A stretch of 64,000 bases of DNA from Mycocentrospora acerina. Taxonomy: Eukaryota; Ascomycota; Dothideomycetes; Pleosporales. Of the stretch, positions 56,017 to 64,000 are shown one piece after another. Made by a program: the position numbers and the translations under genes. Numbering within the stretch: the stretch's first letter is position 1; each line of letters starts with the position of its first letter. The notes under the pieces were generated by a model that saw only the letters and a list, made by a program, of their open reading frames with translations, was not told where the DNA came from and ran no database searches. The stretch is taken from assembly GCA_022701365.1 (NCBI GenBank), contig JAKUHH010000216.1, positions 372,001 to 436,000 on the forward strand, written 5' to 3'.

Positions 56017-56718
56017 ATGTCCACTTTCCACCCCTTTCCACGGTTGCCATCGGAGCTTCGTGCTCAAATATGGGAAAGGACTGTCGAACCCCGCGATGTT
56101 GAGGTCCGTATTGTTCTAAAATCGATCGAACCCCCACGCCAAACCCGGAAAGAACGAAAGAAGTACCCTCGTCGATCAGGCTTTCATATGATTTCGTCCA
56201 CAGTACCAGCAACGCTGCAAACATGCCGGGAGGCCCGAAATCACGGACTATACCAGCAAATATCCCTGGACTTGGATATACAGCCTGAAATCGAGCGTCG
56301 ATATGTCTGGCTGAACTTGGACATCGATATAGTAAACATAGGGACATATGAGTTATTATATTTTATAACGATTGCACCATTTATCAAGCGCCTCAAATTC
56401 GAGCGCACGAACACGGATGATCACTGGTTTCATCACGAGAAAGACGATGTCAGAATCTTTACAAATGCTGAAGAGATTCATGTAATTGCTTCAGGTGGTT
56501 TTGAAGATTGGGCTGATGATATTTATTACGTTCCCTGGCCTTGTGCCTTTGAGAATCTCTTCTTCATCGACAATTGGAATGGAGTTCGAGTTGCGAGGGG
56601 CCTTGAAGTGGAAGAAATCTATCGAAAAGAATTGAGGGAGGCCCGATTGGCAGAAACTGGTGAGGCGTATTCTAGTAGCGATGAATTTCCTGGCCGAGAG
56701 TTAGGCCCTCACTTTTAG
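56017..56718 (+). CDS. 2EXR domain protein
   Basis: A single-exon protein of 233 residues. It opens with the 2EXR signature of a large fungal family, FHPFPRLPSELRAQIWERTVEPR, followed by VEVRIVL and later PATLQTCREARNHGL. Other recognisable points are YVWLNLDIDIVNIG and the acidic C-terminus. The function of the family is unknown; many fungi carry dozens of copies and their number varies greatly. The protein is intact although it lies in AT-rich DNA. The C-terminal third (from about 150) is more divergent. The start is the first Met, 10 residues before the signature. Confidence 0.85.
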   Translation: MSTFHPFPRLPSELRAQIWERTVEPRDVEVRIVLKSIEPPRQTRKERKKYPRRSGFHMISSTVPATLQTCREARNHGLYQQISLDLDIQPEIERRYVWLNLDIDIVNIGTYELLYFITIAPFIKRLKFERTNTDDHWFHHEKDDVRIFTNAEEIHVIASGGFEDWADDIYYVPWPCAFENLFFIDNWNGVRVARGLEVEEIYRKELREARLAETGEAYSSSDEFPGRELGPHF

Positions 56719-57613
56719 CGTAAATTTTTTCCAGGTACTATTGAGTCTTGGGGCAGATATGATTTGGAAATTTCGCTATTACTGCCTGGGTTTATTGCAA
56801 GATACCTAAGTGGATCGAAATTAAGTGGGTATTGTCTTAACCGGTAGTGAAGGAGTAATGTAACTAGAGCTTTATTTACTACGCATAGACGAAGAAAACT
56901 CAAACTTCAGTTTTTTTTTAAACACAATAAGATCTCTATTGGAACTCTGGGATATATTTTCAGTCTTTGTGGAGCCCGATCGAGATCTTGAAACGTAGCA
57001 TGTAATGGTAAAAATAAATAATTTTTTTTATTTTGACAAATTCCCGAGTCCTCTTATAATCACTTATGACATTGGTACTTTCTTGTATCAGGTGACAGGT
57101 CTTTATTGAATTTCTCTTAGCTCTATGATCCCTATCTCTTTGAGAATTGAATAAACTAGAAATGTATCGATGACAACGAAGCAGAATCCAATCGACTACC
57201 ATTAGTTACATCAATAGAAGGTAATCCTAGCAGGAATTTGAGTTTAAGAGAAATTTTACGCAGCTAGTTGCAATAGTAAAACACGCTACCAGTTCTTTCT
57301 CCCTATTTGTTCTGCCAACTAATGTCTAGTCTCGTTATTGAGAACAGCCTGATCTAGAGGCCATGGGAAAAGTCAGACAATACTTCCACCTTAGACAAAG
57401 AGTATCGTAATTCACTCTTTGGTCTGTTTTGAGGAGATTCTGTCTGAAGAAAGTAGCTGCTTAACAATCCTAGGTAGATTCTATGGGTACAGTAGGCTTG
57501 AAGACGACCAAGCGAAGACTAATGAGACTAATTGAGCGAATTACGACACCAATTCTCATACCTAGTATAAGATAAAATAGATAAGGGTAGAGTCAGTCCC
57601 AATATTATCCAGA
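56719..57613. other. AT-rich gene-empty stretch
   Basis: About 0.9 kb without supported genes. It contains several poly-T or poly-A runs. Confidence 0.5.
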
Positions 57614-58317
57614 ATGCAAGACCTACTATCCGCAATACAAGCTAAGGTGGAAAAATTGACAGCAGAACTTGTGAAATACTTTTGGTTAGAATCGGAGAAT
57701 GGCCTAGAACAGCGTTATCCAGGAGTAGGATTATGCTTTGCCCAAATTAAGATCGGCCACATTTGTACACCAGCCTCTAACTGTACCTAAAATTGCCAAG
57801 GCGTTTCTTGTGGAGCCTGGCGGAGACGGTACCACTATTCCACCTGAAAAACTACCTGATAAGATCAACAAAGAGTACAAGGGGGGTGCCTAAGCGGGCG
57901 ATAAATACGACGTATCCCACGGCCGATCGTAGAAATCCTGAAAGAGTGAGTATTAAAAGTTAAATTTTTCTTGGACGAAAAGTTAGATGATTAATAAGCC
58001 CCCCAATGCTTAAGGAGCTATCTTCTGCTAGCGTAAGAAATATTTGGAGATTTTTATTGGTTTGGGAAAGATTCGATGAGTTTCTGTGGTATTAGGCGTT
58101 TACTTCGTATTTCTCGCTCGCTCAGGCACCCCCTTGTACATTGACAATGAAAATACCGATATCTATGGAGTTCTTATTGAAGTTAGGACAGGCAATGTCT
58201 CATGCTGAAATTGGTTCCGAAGCCATCCAATTAATGAATGTGGCTGTTCGAAAATTTATGTTCTCTGTATTATCCAAGCAATTGACCTCTACCAACGCCT
58301 TAGAGGGTCCAGGATAA
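57614..58317 (+). pseudogene. Decayed ORF interrupted by a short inverted-repeat element
   Basis: An open stretch starts at 57614 (MQDLLSAIQAKVEKLTAELV) and runs 58 codons to 57790. In another frame, open sequence continues over the stop and reaches the element at 57878 (for example KIAKAFLVEPGGDGTTIPP). If the element and one TA are left out, the same frame goes on (YIDNENTDIYGVLIE) to a stop near 58213. A third frame then runs to 58317 (GSEAIQLMNVAVRKF). The protein is not recognised. Shifting frames show a dead gene or element. Confidence 0.4.
57878..58136. mobile_element. MITE-like element with TA target duplication
   Basis: A 259-base element with terminal inverted repeats of about 38 bases. 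The left end begins CAAGGGGGGTGCCTAAGCG and the right end, reversed, begins CAAGGGGGTGCCTGAGCG; both continue with a shared AAATACGA stretch. TA flanks both ends (57876-57877 and 58137-58138), as for Tc1/mariner-type insertions. It is too short to code for a transposase, so it would be a non-autonomous element. It interrupts an older decayed ORF. Confidence 0.82.
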
Positions 58318-58595
58318 AAGTAAGCTGTTATTCAGACCAAGCAACACGGGAAGATTTCAACAATTCGTCTTTACAATTTTCACAATGATAGCGCCTAGCA
58401 TAGTTGCTCAATGAGAGAAGTCCGTGAAATTGTGCGCTTTCTTACAGTACGCCGTAGCGAGATGAAAACCCCTCACGTGAATGTAACTGGAAAAGACAAC
58501 ACAAAGCTACTACGGCTGATGATAAATGTTATGCATTTAGAAAATGAGAACCTCCAGAGGTGGAGCAAGAGTTGTGAGCCTGCTGCTACCACAAG
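58137..58595. other. Interval between two short elements
   Basis: It holds the end of the broken ORF and a 71-codon frame at 58411-58626 that runs into the next element and shows no domain. Confidence 0.45.
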
Positions 58596-58757
58596 ACATG
58601 GATGGGGGAAGTTTAGTAATTACTAAGCAAATTGTTAGTAATTACAAACGACGGACATGATTTGTATGTGATTTAGTAAACTATCAATTACTTAATAACT
58701 GGGTTTCGCCTCGTAAGGTTTAGTCAGTTAGTAATTACTAAACATCTCCCATCCATG
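58596..58757. mobile_element. Small inverted-repeat element with 7-base target duplication
   Basis: A 162-base element flanked by perfect CCACAAG direct repeats (58589-58595 and 58758-58764). The ends are inverted copies: the left has CATGGATGGG, four unmatched bases, then GTTTAGTAATTACTAA; the right, reversed, has the same two blocks with four other bases between. An additional internal copy of TTAGTAATTAC lies at about 58635. The flanking duplication suits an insertion with 7-8 base staggered cuts, as with hAT-like elements. It has no coding capacity. Confidence 0.78.
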
Positions 58758-59959
58758 CCACAAGCATTCACAAGCACAGCCAACGTCTAAACTCTCTGTA
58801 GGTAGTTGCTAGGATGGCTGTTCCAAGGATAGCTGTTCCTTCACCCAATGCCAAACACTTCACAATATTGCTAATCTATTACGGCTGTATGTCGTGTCAC
58901 ATGGCCATCAGCTGAGCGAGTGGAGGAACTCGACATCTCAGAATATAAAAGGCAGCCTTCCGCCCGTTTTCGTGGATTGGCCTAGACCTGGGGAGAAAAG
59001 CTTGAGCCCGGCGAAGACATTGATTGAAAACTCGTTCCTCTTCTTGGCAACGACGAATACCACCGAACGCTTGGATGGATCATTTCGTAAACTTCCCGCC
59101 GACGGATTACGCCAGATGTACCATGTACAAACGCAAGCCCACGTGACATGGCATGTCAAGCAATCTTACCAGAGGCTTGGCTCACGCCGCGTGCTTCGGA
59201 GATAAAAGGTGGCTTGTGGCGTGGTGAGTGTTTGGACAATGGGTGGGTGTGCGGGAAGGAGCGAGAGCATAGTTTCAGGGCGCAGTGAGGTAATGACTCG
59301 GGGCAAGATGACCCGGTCCGCTAGTCCGAAGACGCCTCCAACGCGACAGTCGAACGGCTAACGGCAGCTTCTCCACATTCTTGACACGACTACCATGCTC
59401 AACCCCAACGTCGTGTTGTGTTGTATTGTGTGGTGTGGTGGTCCGCGTCCCGCTCTCAGACAACCCGCCATACGTGATGTTCTGGTGGAATAAGCAAAAC
59501 CCACGTGCTTATATTGCCATCGCTCCCGCGACTCACGTCCCCGAATGCCCAGCCAAGCCTTGGTTTTCCCTCGGTCTTGGTTATTCCATCCGTTTCAGTT
59601 TCACACACGCTGTCGGAGCAATCTACACCGCAAGGGTTCTAGCATGTGCAATCTAGTCGACGGTGTAACTAAATCAAATGCTTTCCCCGCGTCCTTGTTG
59701 TTCTGAATGCGGCAAAGCAATATATCTGGTGTGGAGATGGGACATCATGGGATTTGGTCCAAGGCTTGTTCTTCGTGGGAAATTTTAGAGTGGCGAGAAG
59801 GGGTAGTCCGTCTGCCCAGAGAGGGGAAATGAGATGGTGGTGGGAAGTGGTATAGAATGGCGAGGGGAGCCCATGTAGAGTGTTTTGTTTCTTTGTTACT
59901 CAGGTCTTCGTTTCACGGTCTCTACTTGCAGATTTCAGATACCCCCGGTCTCTTCGACA
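58758..59959. other. Intergenic region upstream of the pectin esterase
   Basis: About 1.2 kb. Frames at 58894-59205 and 59381-59656 are not convincing. The right half probably contains the promoter of the esterase gene. Confidence 0.5.
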
Positions 59960-60820
59960 ATGCCTTCTCTATTGCAGATTCTTTCCTCGCTGGCCGTGGC
60001 TGCCACGACTTTTGCTGCTCCCAGCGGTGAAGTGTCGAAGCGTGCACAGACAGTCTACCTAGCTGGAGACTCTACAATGGCCAGGTGGAACCCTGGTAGC
60101 GACCAAGGTTTGTAAATATCTGTTATATTTTTTCAAAAAAGCCAACCAACTAACCAACTCCCAGGCTGGGGCGTCTACATCCCCTACTCGCTCACCCTCC
60201 CCGTGGTCAACAAAGCCATTGGCGGACGCAGCTCGCGCTCCTACACAGTCGAAGGCCGCTTCGACGAGATCGTTTCCCTCGTCAAGCCCAACGACATTGT
60301 AATCATTGAATTCGGCCACAACGACGGCGGCTCCCTCTCCCCCACCGATAACGGACGCTCCGTCTGCTCCGGCGGCGGCTCGGAAACCTGCCAATCGACA
60401 TACAACGGCCAAGCCGTAACCGTCTACACGTACCCCTTCTACCTGCAGCAAGCAGGCAAGGCGCTCATCGCAAAGGGCGCAAAGGTCATCTTCAGCAGCC
60501 CCACGCCCAACAACCCCTGGGAAACAGGCAGCTTCGTCTACGGCCCCAGCCGCTTCTACGGCTACAGCGAAAAGGTCGCTACCTCCCTTGGCGCAAACGC
60601 CCAGTACGTCAACCACGGCGGCTACACCGCCAGCATCCTCCAGCAGATGGGCAAGGCCAAGGTGGATGTCATTTTCCCCAATGACCACACGCACACGAGC
60701 CCCATTGGCGCGGATATCGTGCACAAGGCGTTTGTCAAGGCGCTGCAGTGCGACGGTGCGGGATTCCTGGCGGGATTCATCAAGAACTCTACGGCGTCTA
60801 TTGAGGGAAGTTGCTTGTAG
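59960..60820 (+). CDS. Rhamnogalacturonan acetylesterase (SGNH/GDSL hydrolase, CE12 type)
   Basis: A secreted enzyme that removes acetyl groups from the rhamnogalacturonan I backbone of pectin. Exons 59960-60107 and 60165-60820, with a 57-base intron having a CTAACCAAC branch region, give 267 residues. A signal peptide (MPSLLQILSSLAVAATTFA) is followed by a KR site that could be trimmed by a Kex2-type protease. The SGNH blocks are complete: block I GDSTMARW with Ser, block II GGRSSRSY with Gly, block III EFGHNDGG with Asn, and block V DHTHTSPIGA with Asp and His. Cysteines late in the protein may form disulfides. The junction restores GWGVYIPYSL. The length is typical. Plant cell-wall breakdown is the known role of the family. 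Confidence 0.95.
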
Positions 60821-61702
60821 ATGTGTGTGAGAGAGAGAGGAGGGAGGGAAAGGTAGCTTGTTCCTTTTCCGTGTAGCGATTAGATGAATAGTCAAAAAGG
60901 GACTTTATTTGAAAGGAACCCTTTTTTTGTTTTGAAAAAGGGGGGTTGGATGAAGCAAATCAACCCCGTGAATAACTCTTCTTCTTCCTCTCCCTTTCCT
61001 CATCATTCCCATCTCACCACGCTCAAGCCCATCTCTTCCACAAAGCCAAATCACGTGAAACCAATTCAAGTGAAAAGAGGAGACAGACGAGAGAGAAAAG
61101 CTAAGGTTAAAAAAGTGCACTAACAATGCAACATGTTGAATTTTTCCTACTTCTCCTTCTTTCCTTCCATCTTTCCATCCTTTCTCTATTCCGTCTTCCT
61201 TTCTTTCCTCCCTTTGGAAAAAAACACGCACACCAAGAAAAATACGCCGCCTGCCCATCCATCCATCCATCCATCATTTCAAAAATGCCTTCTTTCTCCC
61301 TCGCTCAATCCCATATTTAAAAAAAAACGCCCAAAAACTCCTTGCTAGTGTTGAATGCAAGTAGTAAGTAGGTAGGTAGGTAGGTAGACAGGGTAAACAG
61401 AACCACTGTCCCATTTGAAAAAATAAACTCCCACCCAAAAAAAAAGACAAGTCTCGCCATCTTGCTTGTACCCCTCCCCTCCCTTTTTTTCCTGTAGGTT
61501 GAAATTTTTTCCCGTATTGCAATTCATCATACACACATATCTGCATGTACATGACGTGTTTGGTTTCTCTTTCTCTCTCTCGTAATCATATCAAAGTACT
61601 ACACACGGCTGTAGTACGCTATCCCATCCATGTGTTGAAGGTATCGTCGTCGTCGTCATCGTCATCATCATCGTCATCACCAGCATCGGCATCTATCTTC
61701 TT
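60821..61702. other. Convergent intergenic region with simple repeats
   Basis: These are the 3' flanks of the esterase and glycine decarboxylase genes. Microsatellites lie at about 61255-61275 (CCAT), 61361-61385 (GTAG) and 61644-61680 (TCG/TCA). No gene is seen. Confidence 0.6.
61644..61680. repeat. TCG/TCA trinucleotide repeat
   Basis: A compound trinucleotide run just beyond the stop codon of the glycine decarboxylase gene, so probably in its 3' UTR. Confidence 0.8.
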
Positions 61703-64000
61703 CTATGTGGGGGTCGGGGCCGCAGCACCAGTGATGTCGCTGTCCTCGTCCTGGACGGGAGCACATGTGCAGAAGAGATTCGTGTCACCGTACGCTAGTA
61801 TCATGTTAGCCAAGAAAAAAATTTCATCTTTCTGGATGGATGGATGGATGGATGGATGGATGAATGAAATATATGAAAAAAGACTTACCATCGTCCAAAC
61901 GAGTCACACTGGGCCAGAACTTCTTATCCTTGAGGTACGCAAGCGGGTACGCCGCCTTCTCGCGGGTGTACTCTCTGCTCCACTCGCCGAGGAGAAGATC
62001 CTGCTGCGAGTGCGGCGCCATCTTGAGGACGTTGACGTCACGCGGCTGAGCGCCCTGCTCGACCTCTGTAATCTCCTTGCGGATGGAGATGAGGGCGTCG
62101 CAGAAGCGGTCGAGTTCCTGCTTGCTCTCGCTCTCCGTGGGCTCAATCATGAGGGTGTTGGCGACGGGCCAGCTCATGGTTGGGGCGTGGAAGCCGTAGT
62201 CTTGCAGGCGCTTGGCAATGTCAATGGCCTCGATGCCTGCAGTGTCCTTGAAGCCGCGTACGTCGAGGATGAACTCGTGCGCGCAGCGGCCCTCTGAGTT
62301 GGTGTACAGGATGGGGTAGTGTGGCTTGAGGCGGGAGAGAATGTAGTTTGCATTGAGGAGGGTGATTTTGGTGGCTTGAGTCAGCCCCACGGCGCCCATC
62401 ATCTTGATGTATGCCCAGCTGATGGGGAGGATGCTGGCGCTGCCCCAGGGAGCGCCACTGATGGGGTGGATGGCTTGCGCGCCACCGGTCTCGTTGCGGA
62501 TATGCCCGGGGAGGAAGGGCGAGAGATGCTCCTTCACACCAATGGGGCCGACACCGGGGCCACCGCCACCGTGCGGGATGCAGAATGTCTTGTGGAGATT
62601 GAGATGGCAGACGTCGGCGCCGATTTCACCGGGGGAGGTGAGTCCAATCTGCGCGTTCATATTGGCGCCATCCATGTACACCTGACCACCGTGCTGGTGG
62701 ACGAGGTCACACGCCTCCTTGACCTTTGGCTCAAAGACACCAAAAGTGCTGGGGTAGGTGATCATGATAGCACCAAGCTCGTCGCTGTGCTTCTCGACCT
62801 TTGCCTTGAGATCCGCCATATCCAAGTTACCAGTCTCGGTGTCGCACTTGATGGCCAAAACGCGCATGCCAGCCATGGCAGCACTGGCAGGGTTAGTTCC
62901 GTGGGCAGAAACAGGGATCAAGCAAATGTCTCGCTTCTTGCCGGGCTGCTGCTCCTGGTACTTGCGAATCACACGGAGACCCGCAAACTCACCCTGAGCA
63001 CCAGAGTTGGGCTGCAGGGAGACGGAGTGGAAGCCAGTGATGTTGGCCAAGTCGTCCTCCAGCTGTTTGATCATCTCAAGGTACCCCTGTGCGCGTTCCA
63101 GTGGCAGGAAAGGGTGAAGATTCGCCGACTCGAATGACACTGGCGCCATTTCAGTAGTCGCGTTGAGCTTCATTGTGCAGGATCCGAGAGGGATCATCGA
63201 GTGGACAAGAGACAGGTCCTTGGACTGGAGGTGGTGAATGTAGCGCAGCAGCTCCGTCTCCGAGTGGTGCGAGTTGAAGACCTTGTGTGTCAGGAACTCG
63301 CTGGTCCTCTTGAACGGCGCAGGTGGCTCGGTTTCAATCTCCGCAGAGAACGACATCTTGTCTCCGGCGCCAATGTCCCGGAAAGGTTGGAGCAAGTTGG
63401 TGATGGTCTTGGAGGTAGTTGTCTCGTCAACAGAAATACCAATGTGGCTGTCGTCTACTCTTCGCACAAGAATCTGCCTGCGGTCGAGATCGGCGATGAG
63501 TGCGTCCGTCTTGTCTCCAGTCTCCACGAGGAAGGTGTCAAACAAAGCTGGCGTGTTGTCCATCTTTCCACGCTGACCAGTCTTGAAGCCATTCTCAACA
63601 AGCGCCTGCTGCACAAGACGAGCCTTTGCAACAACCTGCTTGGCAATCGCAGTCAGACCGTTTGGTCCGTGGTACACGGCATACATGGCACTCATGTTGG
63701 CGAGCAGAGCCTGCGCCGTGCAAATGTTGCTCGTAGCCTTCTCACGACGAATGTGCTGCTCGCGAGTCTGCAGCGCAAGTCTCGCCGCGGGGTTGCCCAG
63801 CCTGTCTTTCGACAGTCCGATCAAACGTCCAGGAATCTTGCGCTTGTACTTTTCGTCGCAGGCAAAGAAAGCCGCATGTGGTCCACCAAAGCCCAGGGGC
63901 ACACCGAAGCGCTGCGCATTTCCAAACGCAATGTCGGCGCCAAACTCTCCAGGAGGCGTAAGCAGCGTCAACGCAAGCAAGTCGGTAGCCACACTGAACA
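61703..64000 (-). CDS. GCV2: Glycine dehydrogenase (decarboxylating) P protein, 5' end missing
   Basis: The P protein of the mitochondrial glycine cleavage system decarboxylates glycine using pyridoxal phosphate and passes the aminomethyl group to the H protein. The gene runs off the right edge, and the first part is missing. The frame is open through base 64000. Exons in view are 61889 to beyond 64000 and 61703-61794, with a 94-base intron. About 730 of roughly 1000 residues are seen. Signatures include GEFGADIAFGNAQRFGVP, FGGPHAAFFA, REQHIRREKATSNICT, SIHPFLPLERAQGY-like FHPF, and the PLP lysine in HLNLHKTFCIPHGGGGPG. The last exon adds AYGDTNLFCTCAPV after RLDD, typical of the P protein's end. 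The last intron holds a (TGGA)n repeat. Confidence 0.95.
61836..61865. repeat. TGGA microsatellite within an intron
   Basis: A (TGGA)n run of about 30 bases lies inside the last intron of the glycine decarboxylase gene. Confidence 0.85.

Noticed and set aside
60059..60895. 278-codon frame opposite the rhamnogalacturonan acetylesterase
   Set aside because: It is an antisense shadow of a strongly supported gene.
61264..61865. Inverted GGAT/CCAT repeats as possible element ends
   Set aside because: They are simple microsatellites on both sides of an intergenic region with no target duplication.
1..64000. A secondary-metabolite cluster, CRISPR array or prokaryotic operon
   Set aside because: There is no polyketide synthase, NRPS or terpene gene, no direct-repeat array and no operon structure. 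Genes are intron-bearing and independent.

Overview
The window looks like nuclear DNA of a filamentous ascomycete (Pezizomycotina), most likely a Dothideomycete of the Pleosporales type. The reasons are short introns of about 46-170 bases with GT...AG ends and CTAAC-like branch points, monocistronic genes on both strands, and protein families that are typical or restricted in such fungi (Sip5, Hir3, ChAPs, WSC and 2EXR domains, rhamnogalacturonan acetylesterase). No species was identified. Exon structures were joined by hand from splice signals and reading-frame closure; no search or alignment was run.

Layout. 0-5 kb holds a small cysteine-rich protein gene and a long gene-empty stretch rich in microsatellites. 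5-10 kb has homoserine dehydrogenase and a CCDC174-like protein in divergent orientation, then a fungal repeat-domain protein. 10.5-14.2 kb has a small coiled-coil protein and a large secreted acidic repeat protein. 15-31.2 kb is a dense housekeeping block: ETF-ubiquinone oxidoreductase, an Srp2-like SR splicing factor with a 6-base microexon, the histone chaperone subunit Hir3, a ChAPs exomer protein and ribosomal protein uS9 (RPS16). 31.5-38.7 kb has an Ats1/Kti13-like RCC1 protein, an unrecognised two-exon protein and an EF-hand MscS channel. 41-50.8 kb has Sip5, an alpha/beta hydrolase, an intron-containing tRNA-Gly(GCC), an HhH-GPD DNA glycosylase and a secreted M28 aminopeptidase.

From about 50.8 to 59.9 kb the sequence changes to an AT-richer, gene-poor compartment. 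It holds decayed transposase sequence, two short inverted-repeat elements with target-site duplications, a broken ORF interrupted by one of them, a 2EXR protein and a secreted LysM plus WSC protein that looks like a chitin-binding effector candidate. After this come rhamnogalacturonan acetylesterase and the 3' part of the glycine decarboxylase P-protein gene, which runs off the right edge.

Most genes are independent housekeeping functions and no metabolic gene cluster is visible. The secreted proteins (LysM-WSC, M28 peptidase, pectin-side-chain esterase, acidic repeat protein) fit a plant-associated lifestyle, which is inference. The most novel-looking items are the LysM-WSC gene, the acidic protein with dibasic C-terminal sites, the two MITE-like elements, and the splicing and tRNA oddities.
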